The notes below the pieces were generated by a model. It made no database searches. It was not told the DNA's origin and saw nothing but the letters and a program-made list of their open reading frames with translations. The position numbers were made by a program, and so were the translations under genes. Of a DNA stretch of 64,000 bases, positions 24,713 to 32,812 are shown in pieces. Source of the DNA: 13-2-20CM-68-14 sp046723355 (GTDB lineage Bacteria > Actinomycetota > Thermoleophilia > Gaiellales > Gaiellaceae). The DNA lies in contig JBKOUJ010000035.1 in assembly GCA_046723355.1 (NCBI GenBank), positions 62,001-126,000 on the forward strand. Direction: 5' to 3'. Within the stretch, counting starts at the first letter, position 1; every line of letters begins with the position of its first letter.

Positions 24713-25897
24713 GTGATCGCGTGTCTTCTCATCCCCGGGTTCGAGCTGCGGGCGGCGCTCCGGAAGCGGCCTGCGCTCGCGCTTCGCCCCGCGGCGCTGG
24801 GGCCGGGGGCGGGGGAAGAGCCCCTGCTCGGCCCGGTCACGGCTGCGGCCAAGGCGGGGGGCGTACAGCCGGGGATGCGACTGGGGGAGGCGCTCTCGCT
24901 CTGCCCGGAGCTCACGCTCGTCGAGCAGGATCCGGCGGCCGCGGAGCACGAGTGGGAGCAGCTCCTCAAGCGGCTCGAGGACTCGGGGTTCGCGGTCGAG
25001 TCGGCGGCGCCCGGGTGTGTCTACTTCGAGACGCGCGGGGTCGAGCGGCTCTACGGAGGCATCGAGCCGGCGCTGAAGCGGGCGCTGGCGGCAGTCGGGA
25101 CGACGTGGGACGCGCGCCTCGGCGCGGCCGAGCGGCGGTTCACGGCACTGGCGGCGGCGCACGTTGCACGGCCGGGTCAGCTTCTGATCGTCTCCGATCG
25201 CCAGACCCGCGACTTCCTCGCGCCGCTGCCGCTGACGCTGCTCCCGGTCGAGCCCGAGCGGCGGGAGGAGCTCGAGGAGCTCGGGGTACGAAGGCTTGGA
25301 CAGCTTGCTGGGCTGCCGGGCGACGCCGTCGCCGAACGATTGGGGCCGGACGGCCGGCGCGCCTGGAGCCTGGCGAGAGGGGAAAAGCGCGGGAAGGTCC
25401 GCGCGCGGAAGGTGGCGGCCGAGCTTGCGGAAACGCTCGAGTTTCCCGAGGCGGTCGCGAACGAGCTGACGCTCCGGCGGGCGCTGGGTGCCCTCCTCGA
25501 TCGGCTCCTCGCCCGGCCGGAGCGCGGCGAGCGGGCCGTGCGCAAGCTGGCGCTGTCTGCGAAGCTGGTCGGCGGGGGATCGTGGCGGCGAACGGTGACG
25601 CTCCGTGACGCGACGGCGGACCGGGAGCGGCTGCGTTTCGCGCTCGGCCCGAAGCTGGCGGAGCTGCCTGCGCCGGTGACGAAACTCGGGCTCGAGGTCG
25701 TCGAGCTCGCGCAGAAGGTCGGCTGGCAGCTGGAGCTCGTCCAGCCGGAAGGTCTCGAGCTGCGTGCTCAACTCAGCGAAGGTCTGAAGCAGGTGCGCGC
25801 GGGCACCGGCTCAGGCGCGGTTTGTTCAGTCGTGGAGGTCGCTCCCTGGTCGCGAATCCCCGAGCAGAGAGCGCTGCTGGTTCCGCGCGACGACTGA
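24713..25897 (+). CDS. imuB: ImuB-like Y-family polymerase homologue (mutasome)
   Basis: The 394-residue protein has the architecture of a Y-family polymerase core plus little finger, but its N-terminus MIACLLIPGFELRAALRKRP replaces the catalytic DxDxFFAxVE motif. That is typical of ImuB, the non-catalytic scaffold that brings DnaE2 to the beta clamp. A helix-hairpin-helix segment (LEELGVRRLGQLAGLPGDAV, about 186-205) is present. Two LexA boxes control it. A DUF6504 gene follows, overlapping by 4 nt; dnaE2 lies about 1.3 kb downstream. No imuA is visible in the window. Confidence 0.85.
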   Translation: MIACLLIPGFELRAALRKRPALALRPAALGPGAGEEPLLGPVTAAAKAGGVQPGMRLGEALSLCPELTLVEQDPAAAEHEWEQLLKRLEDSGFAVESAAPGCVYFETRGVERLYGGIEPALKRALAAVGTTWDARLGAAERRFTALAAAHVARPGQLLIVSDRQTRDFLAPLPLTLLPVEPERREELEELGVRRLGQLAGLPGDAVAERLGPDGRRAWSLARGEKRGKVRARKVAAELAETLEFPEAVANELTLRRALGALLDRLLARPERGERAVRKLALSAKLVGGGSWRRTVTLRDATADRERLRFALGPKLAELPAPVTKLGLEVVELAQKVGWQLELVQPEGLELRAQLSEGLKQVRAGTGSGAVCSVVEVAPWSRIPEQRALLVPRDD

Positions 25898-26121
25898 ACG
25901 CCCCCTCAAGGGCGCTCGTTGAGACGCATGTGGATGGGGCGCCGCGGAGCGTGAACCGGCAGCAGGTGGCGCTGGTGCGCGAGGAATGGCGCGTCGTCGA
26001 CCGTTGGTGGACGGAGCAGCCTGTCGACCGGCGCTACTTCGACGTGGTGCTCGCGAGCGGCGAGAACGCAGTTGTCTTCCTCGACGCGGAAGCGCAGAGC
26101 TGGTTCACGCAGCGCGCGTGA
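25894..26121 (+). CDS. DUF6504-like small protein of the mutasome cassette
   Basis: The frame encodes ...LVREEWRVVDRWWTEQPVDR followed by RYFDVVLASGENAVVFLDA and WFTQ, the pattern of the DUF6504 proteins that accompany ImuB/DnaE2. The domain appears to begin right after the imuB stop, but no ATG/GTG/TTG is there: CTG at 25894 overlaps the stop as CTGA, mimicking ATGA/GTGA couplings elsewhere in this window. Alternatives are GTG 25930 (cuts into the domain) or TTG 25822 (deep inside imuB). The protein has about 75 residues from CTG. Function unknown. Confidence 0.7.
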   Translation: MNAPSRALVETHVDGAPRSVNRQQVALVREEWRVVDRWWTEQPVDRRYFDVVLASGENAVVFLDAEAQSWFTQRA

Positions 26122-26129
26122 GTCACCGG

Positions 26130-26441
26130 CTACGTCAGCAGCCACCAGTGCTCGACGCCCAAGACGAGCACGAGGCCTGTGGCTGCGACGGCTGCGCCGA
26201 GGTGCTTCCCGTTCCGATGGAGGACCAGCGCGATGAGCGTCGCGGCAAGCGTCTCGACGGCGAAGAAGGTGCCGGCGACCATTGCGATGAGGCCGTTGAG
26301 GGAGCAGGCTTCGGCCGGCGAGGATCCGCTGCAGAGCGGCTGCCGGTCGCCCGCCCACGCCGCGAAAGCGACGCCTTCGATCGCAGCCGTCACAGCGGCG
26401 GCGAAGGAGATGACGAGCGGGAAGACGAGGCGTGGGAGCAC
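26130..26441 (-). CDS. Small multi-pass membrane protein (103 aa)
   Basis: Three hydrophobic helices are clear (residues about 5-30, 46-72, 80-100), with PLCSGSSPAEACSLNGL between the first and second, possibly an extracytoplasmic Cys pair. No family recognised. It is convergent with the mutasome gene and 36 nt downstream of the cupin gene on the same strand. Confidence 0.65.
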   Translation of the reverse strand: MLPRLVFPLVISFAAAVTAAIEGVAFAAWAGDRQPLCSGSSPAEACSLNGLIAMVAGTFFAVETLAATLIALVLHRNGKHLGAAVAATGLVLVLGVEHWWLLT

Positions 26442-26477
26442 GACCTCTGGTATCGGCGGCGCCGCGATGCGGCTGAA

Positions 26478-27254
26478 CTACTTACGAAGACGGCCGGCGA
26501 AGCCGCCGTCGGGCGCGTGCAGGTTGAGGACGCGCAGGGGCTCGGGGCCGGGATTGGAGAACCCGTGGCGAGCACCGGGCGGCGCTGTGAAGAACCAGCC
26601 CGGACCGACCCGGCGCGCCTCTTCGCCCGCAAGGAAATCGCCGTGGCCGTCGAGGACAAGGAAGGAATCGACGAGGTCGTCATGGGTGTGCGGGTCGACG
26701 CCCTCGAACTCGGGCATGAACGTCATCTCGAAGACGGACAGCTCGGTCAACTCGCCCTTGATCACGTGCGAGGTCGTCTCGTGCCGGACGGGCTCGCCTT
26801 CGCCGGCCCGGTTGAAGATCGCATCCGAGAGCGGCCGGCCGCCGTCCTCCGGTGGATCGAACTGGTCGAAGTGCTCACGGCCCTTGCCGCGGAGCACGTC
26901 GCCGAAGCCCATGCTCGGCGCGTGGATATTGAGGAAGACGGCGGTCGCGTCGCTCGAGTTCCGGAAGGTGTGGACGACGTTCGGCGGCGCGGCTGTGAAC
27001 GTGCCAGGGCCGCCGCTCATCGGCGTCACCTCGGGGCCGAGGCCGAACTCGACCTCGCCCTCGAGGACGTAGAACGCGTCCGAATGCTGCCGGTGCACAT
27101 GCGGGTCCGGGCCCTTCTCGCCGGGCTCGTAGCGGAAGCGCGAGACGATGATCTGCGGGAGGTCGCAGAGGATCGTGATCTGCCGCTCCGGCCGGTCGGT
27201 GGTCTTCTCGCCTTCGCCGGGGGCTAGGAGCAGCGGTTGTACGTCGAGTTGCAT
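26478..27254 (-). CDS. Two-domain cupin protein
   Basis: The protein (258 residues from ATG 27254) has two cupin modules. The first is HVHRQHSDAFYVLEGEVEFG with PPNVVHTFRN; the second is HTHDDLVDSFLVLDGHGDF with PPGARHGFSN. Both supply the His/Glu metal ligands of bicupins (quercetinase- or pirin-like). Reaction unknown. Its first six codons overlap the first codons of dnaE2 on the opposite strand, so one start may lie slightly inside; TTG 27237 of dnaE2 is fixed by the PHP motif. Confidence 0.85.
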   Translation of the reverse strand: MQLDVQPLLLAPGEGEKTTDRPERQITILCDLPQIIVSRFRYEPGEKGPDPHVHRQHSDAFYVLEGEVEFGLGPEVTPMSGGPGTFTAAPPNVVHTFRNSSDATAVFLNIHAPSMGFGDVLRGKGREHFDQFDPPEDGGRPLSDAIFNRAGEGEPVRHETTSHVIKGELTELSVFEMTFMPEFEGVDPHTHDDLVDSFLVLDGHGDFLAGEEARRVGPGWFFTAPPGARHGFSNPGPEPLRVLNLHAPDGGFAGRLRK

Positions 27255-30200
27255 GCCCACTCAGCCTATTCGTTCCTGGACGGCGCCTCGTTGCCGGAAG
27301 ACCTTGCGATCCGCGCCGCCGAGCTCGGCTACGGCGCGCTCGCGCTGACGGACCACGATGGCGTCTACGGCTCGCTCGAGTTCGCGCAGGCGGCGAAGGC
27401 TTTTGGCGTCCGTCCGATCACCGGCGCCGAGGTGACGCTCGCGGACGGATCCCACGTGACGTTGCTCGTCGAGTCGGCGCGCGGCTACGCGAACCTCTGC
27501 CGGCTGCTGACCGCGGCCCACGCAGGAACGCGGCTTCCAGGGAAGGAGCGTGAACTCCACGATCCCGCGTTGCCGTTCGAGCAGCTGCTCGAAAGGAACG
27601 AAGGCCTTGTTTGCCTGTCCGGCTGCGCGAGGCACGGGCTTGCGGTGCGGAACCCGAACGCTGCCGCGCGGCTCGCCCGCGCATTCGGCCGCGACCGCTT
27701 CTTCGTCGAGCTCCAGCGGCCGTTGGAACGTGGGGATGCCGCCCGGAACGCCGTCCTGCGCGAGCTCGCCGAGGCGCTAGGAGTCGCGACGGTCGCGACC
27801 GGAGACGTCCACGCGCACGACCGTCGCCTGACAGGGCTGCAGGATGTGCTCGTCGCGGTCAAGAACCGCACCTCGCTCGACGGCTGCGAGCGCGAGCGGC
27901 GCGGCAACCACGAAAGCTTCCTCCGCGCGCCGGGAGACGTCGCCGATCTCTTTCCGCACGACCGCGACGCCGTCGCCCGGACGGCCGAGCTGGCCGAGCG
28001 GCTCGAGTTCGACCTCAACGAGGACCTGGGCTACCGGTACCCTGACTTCTCGGAGAGCGGCGAGCCCGCGATCGCGCAGTTGAAGCGCGTCTGCGATCGG
28101 GCGTTCCAAGAACGCTATTGCCGACATGCTGGGGAAACCTCCCCGTTTCCCCAGACCCCTTCCACTGGTCCGCTTCGCGGACAGGCGCTACGCGCCGGTC
28201 ACAAGAAAAAAGCGCGCTCCCGCCTCGACGAGGAGCTGAAGCTGATCGACGAGCTCGGCCTGGCCGGCTTTTTCCTCCTCCACTGGGAAGTGCTGGAACT
28301 GGCGCGTGAGCTCGCGGTCGAGGTGCGCGGCCGCGACTCGCCGCGCTCGACGCTGCCGCCCGGCCGGGGACGCGGGAGCTCGGTCGGCTCGATCGTCTGC
28401 TACCTGACCGGCCTGTCGCACGTCGATCCGGTGGCGGCGGGGCTCACGCTCGGGCGCTTCCTGAACCGAGACATGGCCGCGGTGCCTGACATCGACCTCG
28501 ACTTCCCGCGCGACATCCGCGAGAAGCTGCTCCCGGCGGTCAGCGACAAGTACGGCCGCGAGCACGCGGCTCTGGTAGCCGCCTTTCCGACCTACAATGC
28601 GCGCGGCGCGATCCGCGACGTCGGCAAGGCGCTCGGCCTCCCGCACGCCGAGCTCGAGCGGCTGGCGCGGATCACGGAGGGGAACCCACGGCGCGTCGCC
28701 GAGGAGGTCGCGTCCCTGCCCGATGCCGAGACGAAGCTCCGCTCGCCGCGCTGGCGGGCCTTCTGCGAGCTCTGCCACGAGATCGGCGGGCTACCGCGGC
28801 ACGCATCGCAGCACCCGGGCGGCATGGTCATCTCGAGTCGGCCGCTCGTCGAGCTCGTCCCGGTGATGCCGGCGGCGATGGCCGGGCGACAGCTCGTCCA
28901 GTGGGACAAGGACTCCTGCGCCGACGCGGGCTTTCTCAAGATCGACTTGCTCGGGCTCGGGATGCTCTCCGCGGTCGAGGAGTGCGTCGAGCTGATCTCT
29001 CAACGAAGGGGTGAGCCGATCGATCTGTCACGGATTCCGCTCGAAGACCCCGACGTCTACGACGACATCCAGCGGGCCGACACAATCGGCGTCTTCCAGA
29101 TCGAAAGTCGCGCGCAGATGCAGTCGCTCCTGCGCACGCGGCCCGAGAACCTCGACGATCTGACGATTCAGGTCGCGCTCGTCCGGCCGGGGCCGATCCA
29201 GGGGAAAGCCGTCCACCCTTACATCGAGCACCGCCAGAGGCTGCGTGAGGACGCGAGCTTCGTGCCGCCCGTCGACCACGAGCTGCTGCGCGAGCCGCTA
29301 AAGGACACACTCGGAGTCGTCGTCTTTCAGGACCAGGTGCTCGAGGTAGCGATGGCGCTGGCCGGGTTCTCCGTCGGCGAGGCCGAGGGCCTGCGGCGCG
29401 CGATGAGCCGCAAGCGCAGCCAGGAGGCAATCGAGGCCTATCGCGGCCGGTTCATCGAGGGGGCGGCGCGGAACGGCGTCGACGCCGAGACCGCCGATGC
29501 GGTCTACGGCAAGCTCGCCGGGTTCTCCGGCTTCGGCTTTCCGAAGTCGCACGCGGCGGCGTTCGGGCTGCTCGCGTACCAGTCGACGTGGCTGCGCCGC
29601 CACCATCCGCGCGAGTTCCTCGCGGCGCTGCTCAACGCGCAGCCGATGGGCTTCTACCCGCCTGCCTCACTCGTGCGCGATGCGCAGCGGCGTGGGGTGG
29701 AGGTGCGGCCGGTCGATGTCAACCGAAGCGGCGTCAAGTGTGGGCTCGAGGACGACGCGGTGCGGATCGGGCTCGAGTACGTGCAGTCGCTCCGCGAGGC
29801 CGGAGCGGAGGCGGTGGTCGAGGAGCGCGGGCGGGGCGGACCGTTCGCCGGAGTCCGCGACCTCGCACAACGGCTGGAGCTCGATCGCGACCGGCTAGAC
29901 GCGCTCGTCGCCTCGGGCGCCTGCGACGCGTTCGGGGAGCGGCGGCGGCTGCTCTGGGAGCTCGGCCTCGCTTTCCGCCCGGCGACGGTGCCCGGCTCGG
30001 GCGGCGAGGAGCGGCAGCTCACGCTCTCGCTCGATCCCACCGCCCGGACGCCGGAGCTGCCGGACCAGACGCCGTGGGAGCGCATGCTCGCCGACTACCG
30101 GCTGACAAGCCTCTCGGTCGGCACGCACCCGCTGACGCTGCTCCGGCCGCGGCTCCCGACCGAGGTCGTGCCGACCCGCGAGCTCGGCAAGAAGCCGCAT

Positions 30201-30518
30201 GGCGGCCGGATCACCGTCGCCGGCCTCGCGGTCGCGCGCCAGCGGCCGGCGACCGCGAACGGCGTCGTCTTCATGCTGCTCGAGGACGAGTTCGGGCAGG
30301 TGAACCTGATCGTGCCGCCGCCGGTCTACCAACGCTTTCGGCCGCTCGTCCGCGCCGAGCCCTTGATCCTCGCCCGGGGTCGGTTCGAGCGGAGCGGCCG
30401 CAACCAGAACGTGCTCGTGCACGAGTTCGAGTCGCTCGTCCCGCTCGCGAAGGAGGTCGCGAACGGCGCCGACGTCTTCGGCTCGCTGCCGCCGGCCCAT
30501 CACTTCGGGCACCGATAA
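27237..30518 (+). CDS. dnaE2: Error-prone DNA polymerase III alpha (DnaE2)
   Basis: DnaE2 carries out mutagenic lesion bypass with ImuB. Its 1093 residues begin MYVELHAHSAYSFLDGAS (PHP domain) and contain GRGSSVGSIVCYLTGLSHVD, the catalytic PDIDLDFPRDIR (about 418-429), SQHPGGMVIS, a helix-hairpin-helix, and a C-terminal OB fold (GRITVAGLAVARQRP). The start is TTG 27237 with AGGAG just upstream. Residues about 299-322 are odd: they are encoded by three consecutive palindromes (28131-28201) and look like a mobile palindromic insertion that kept the frame. Confidence 0.94.
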   Translation: MYVELHAHSAYSFLDGASLPEDLAIRAAELGYGALALTDHDGVYGSLEFAQAAKAFGVRPITGAEVTLADGSHVTLLVESARGYANLCRLLTAAHAGTRLPGKERELHDPALPFEQLLERNEGLVCLSGCARHGLAVRNPNAAARLARAFGRDRFFVELQRPLERGDAARNAVLRELAEALGVATVATGDVHAHDRRLTGLQDVLVAVKNRTSLDGCERERRGNHESFLRAPGDVADLFPHDRDAVARTAELAERLEFDLNEDLGYRYPDFSESGEPAIAQLKRVCDRAFQERYCRHAGETSPFPQTPSTGPLRGQALRAGHKKKARSRLDEELKLIDELGLAGFFLLHWEVLELARELAVEVRGRDSPRSTLPPGRGRGSSVGSIVCYLTGLSHVDPVAAGLTLGRFLNRDMAAVPDIDLDFPRDIREKLLPAVSDKYGREHAALVAAFPTYNARGAIRDVGKALGLPHAELERLARITEGNPRRVAEEVASLPDAETKLRSPRWRAFCELCHEIGGLPRHASQHPGGMVISSRPLVELVPVMPAAMAGRQLVQWDKDSCADAGFLKIDLLGLGMLSAVEECVELISQRRGEPIDLSRIPLEDPDVYDDIQRADTIGVFQIESRAQMQSLLRTRPENLDDLTIQVALVRPGPIQGKAVHPYIEHRQRLREDASFVPPVDHELLREPLKDTLGVVVFQDQVLEVAMALAGFSVGEAEGLRRAMSRKRSQEAIEAYRGRFIEGAARNGVDAETADAVYGKLAGFSGFGFPKSHAAAFGLLAYQSTWLRRHHPREFLAALLNAQPMGFYPPASLVRDAQRRGVEVRPVDVNRSGVKCGLEDDAVRIGLEYVQSLREAGAEAVVEERGRGGPFAGVRDLAQRLELDRDRLDALVASGACDAFGERRRLLWELGLAFRPATVPGSGGEERQLTLSLDPTARTPELPDQTPWERMLADYRLTSLSVGTHPLTLLRPRLPTEVVPTRELGKKPHGGRITVAGLAVARQRPATANGVVFMLLEDEFGQVNLIVPPPVYQRFRPLVRAEPLILARGRFERSGRNQNVLVHEFESLVPLAKEVANGADVFGSLPPAHHFGHR
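28131..28201 (+). repeat. Palindrome cluster inserted in the dnaE2 coding frame
   Basis: Three hairpins follow each other: TGGGGAAAC/GTTTCCCCA (28131-28139 with 28146-28154), GTCCGC-TTC-GCGGAC (28169-28183) and GGCGC-TAC-GCGCC (28185-28197). GACC (28155-28158) and GGTC (28198-28201) could close the last two. The first type recurs as a perfect palindrome at 58348-58374. The encoded peptide is Pro/Gly/Ser rich, unlike the flanking DnaE2 sequence. Confidence 0.65.
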
Positions 30519-30527
30519 TCCGCACTC

Positions 30528-32315
30528 ATGGAGCGGGTCGACGGCTATGCGCCGATCGAGGACTACGCGCTAATCGGCGACGGGCGTGCGTGCGCGCTCG
30601 TCGCAGGCGACGGCTCGATCGACTGGCTCGCGGTCCCGCGGCTCGACTCCGAAACCGTCTTCGCCCGGCTGCTCGACGCCCATCGCGGCGGCGCGTTCGA
30701 GCTCGCCCCCGAGCTCGACTTTCGCGTCGAGCGCGAGTACGCCGGGGACTCGAACGTGCTGCGGACGACGTTCGTGACGGCCCGCGGCACTGTCCGCGTC
30801 ACCGATGCGATCACGCTCGACAACGGGGCCTTCCTGCCTTGGCTGGAGCTTGTCCGCGGGATCGAAGGGATCAGCGGGACGGTGCCGATGCGCTGGCGGA
30901 TCACGCCGCGGTTCGCGGCCGGGGAGGGACCGAAAAAGATGACGATCGAGAGGCTCGGGACGGCCTTGCTGGCGGCGTCGCAACCGGCGATCCTCGCGCT
31001 CTACCCCTTCGAGGCGGGGGAGCCGCACCACACGGACGACGAGATCACCGGCTCATTCGAGCTCGGCACGGGCGAGCGCGCGTCGCTCGTCTTGCGGGCT
31101 ACCCACGACGAGCCGATCCCCGTTGCGCGCCGGGATTGGGCCGAGCGCCGGCTCCGCGACACGGCGCGCGATTGGGAGCGCTGGCTTGCGGAGGCAGGCG
31201 TCGAAGGCGAGTGGAATGCCGAGGTGCGGCGGAGCGCGCTCGCGTTGCGGGCGCTCACCTATGTCCCGACAGGTGCGATCGTCGCGGCACCGACGACGTC
31301 CCTACCGGAGAGGATCGGCGGCGACCGCAACTACGACTACCGGTACGGGTGGGTGCGCGACACGGCGTTCACGCTGGACGCGCTGATCAACCTCGGCCTG
31401 CTCGTCCAGGTGCACGCATCGTTCGCGTGGCTGCTACGCGCCATCGAGCGCACCGAGCCCGACCTGCACGTCTTCTACAACCTCGACGGAGACACGACCT
31501 CGCGCGACGAGGAGCTCGAGCTCGACGGCTACCGCGGCTCACGCCCGGTGCGGCGCGGCAATGCGGCCGCGAGCCAGCTCCAACTTGGCTGCTACGGCGA
31601 CCTGCTCGAGACCGCGGAGCTTTACGTTCGCGAGGGCAGCGCGCTCGATGACCACACGGCGGCGCGGTTGGCGGACATTCTCGACCACCTGACGACGATC
31701 TGGCAGCGGGAAGACTCCGGGATCTGGGAGCTGCCGGATCTGCAGCACTACACGATCTCGAAGATCGCCGTCTGGACGGCATTCGACCGGGCGCTGAGGC
31801 TCGTCGAACGGGGGCAGCTCCCGCGCGAGCGGGCGGAGCGATGGCGGGAGTCGGGGAAGCACGTGCGCGAGTTCGTCGAGCGCGAGTGCTGGTCGGAGCC
31901 GCGCGGCTGCTACACGATGTTCCCGGGCAGCACCAGCCTCGACGCGAGCATCCTGCGGGTGAGCAGGATGGGGTTCCTCGACGTCACGGACGAGCGGTTC
32001 TCGAGGATCATCGACTCGATCCGCGACGAGCTCGAGGCGGGCGGCGGCCTCCTCTACCGGTACAGCGGCCAGCATCGGATCGAGGGCGCCTTCGTCGCCT
32101 GCTCGTTCTGGCTCGTCGAGGCGCTGGCGCGCGCCGGGCGGGTCGACGAGGCGCGCGAGACGATGCGTCGAGTGATCGGGCACGCGAACGACGTCACCCT
32201 CTTCTCCGAGGAGATCGACCCAGAGAGCGGCGCGTTTCTCGGCAACTTTCCGCAGGGGCTCAGCCACCTCGCGCTCGTCAACGCGGCCGCAGCGATCCGT
32301 GACGCCGAGGCCTAG
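30528..32315 (+). CDS. GH15-family glucoamylase/trehalase-like protein
   Basis: The 595-residue protein starts MERVDGYAPIEDYALIGDGR, typical of bacterial GH15 enzymes with a beta-sandwich N-terminal domain and an (alpha/alpha)6 barrel. It shows GGDRNYDYRYGWVRDTAFTLDAL (about 263-285), DSGIWELPD (proposed general acid, about 396-404) and EEIDPESGAFLGNFPQGLSH (about 560-579, second carboxylate region). Actinobacterial relatives include trehalases, so trehalose or alpha-glucan turnover is likely. GATAAT (30514-30519), overlapping the dnaE2 stop, lies 8 nt before the ATG. Confidence 0.9.
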   Translation: MERVDGYAPIEDYALIGDGRACALVAGDGSIDWLAVPRLDSETVFARLLDAHRGGAFELAPELDFRVEREYAGDSNVLRTTFVTARGTVRVTDAITLDNGAFLPWLELVRGIEGISGTVPMRWRITPRFAAGEGPKKMTIERLGTALLAASQPAILALYPFEAGEPHHTDDEITGSFELGTGERASLVLRATHDEPIPVARRDWAERRLRDTARDWERWLAEAGVEGEWNAEVRRSALALRALTYVPTGAIVAAPTTSLPERIGGDRNYDYRYGWVRDTAFTLDALINLGLLVQVHASFAWLLRAIERTEPDLHVFYNLDGDTTSRDEELELDGYRGSRPVRRGNAAASQLQLGCYGDLLETAELYVREGSALDDHTAARLADILDHLTTIWQREDSGIWELPDLQHYTISKIAVWTAFDRALRLVERGQLPRERAERWRESGKHVREFVERECWSEPRGCYTMFPGSTSLDASILRVSRMGFLDVTDERFSRIIDSIRDELEAGGGLLYRYSGQHRIEGAFVACSFWLVEALARAGRVDEARETMRRVIGHANDVTLFSEEIDPESGAFLGNFPQGLSHLALVNAAAAIRDAEA

Positions 32316-32624
32316 CGGTTCTCGATCTCGAGCGCGAACCGGGGCAAACGCTTGAGGACGGCGCGGTTGAACTCTTCCTCGTAGAGCTCGCCCGTGTCGT
32401 CGTCGAGCGTCCACTTGAAGTGGTCGCGGATGTCGGCCAGGGTTTCGGTGCCGGTCTCGACGGCGTCGACGTAAATCGCCGTAGCGCTCCTCGGCTTCGT
32501 CGCGCGGTGCGGTGTTGTATGCGCGCTCGAGCTCGTCGCACTCTTCGATCACGGCGGCGTGCTCGCGTTCGAAGAGGTCGAGCTGCCGCGAGATCACGTC
32601 GCTGAAGCGGCCGCGCCTGAACAC
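32312..32624 (-). pseudogene. Small acidic hypothetical protein (about 103 aa), frameshifted
   Basis: From GTG 32624 the frame reads FSDVISRQLDLFEREHAAVI, then EECDELERAY...ERYGD. It must then change frame near 32473-32475, where an AAA run on the plus strand holds one base too many. The continuation YVDAVETGTETLADIRDHFK ends in EIENR and TAG at 32312-32314. Removing that base gives a helix-rich 103-residue protein with good codon usage. Function unknown. The stop overlaps the convergent GH15 stop; the 5' end abuts copy 2 of the structured element. It is a pseudogene or a homopolymer read error. Confidence 0.6.
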
Positions 32625-32625
32625 C

Positions 32626-32799
32626 TAGGAGGCCTTGGCGGGACGTCGCTCGTCGTCGGGGTGCGCTGGTCGTTCCGTGAGGAGGACGCAGGGAGCGTCA
32701 ATAGCCAAAGCTATTGGCGCGACTGCGTAACCAGGGCGGATGCCGGTGCGAGCAGCGCGGCCCGACGGCTCAGCAGGGCGTTTCGTCAAGGCCTCCTTA
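32626..32799. repeat. Structured two-copy element, copy 2 (candidate ncRNA)
   Basis: The second copy runs from TAGGAGG (32626) to CTCCTTA (32799). The core 32683-32757 matches 11987-12061 at 73 of 75 bases, with the same 11-bp CAAA-loop hairpin. The closing stem pairs GGAGGCCTTG (32628-32637) with CAAGGCCTCC (32787-32796) and continues 32638-32645 with 32779-32786; these bases differ from copy 1 on both arms. It lies between the divergent frameshifted gene and the EEP gene, and its right end runs into the EEP -10 box TACACT (32798-32803). Confidence 0.7.
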
Positions 32800-32812
32800 C
32801 ACTAGCCGCGCC

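Noticed and set aside
26130..27254. imuA located between imuB and dnaE2
   Set aside because: The intervening genes are on the minus strand and are a small membrane protein and a bicupin; neither resembles ImuA/RecA-like proteins.
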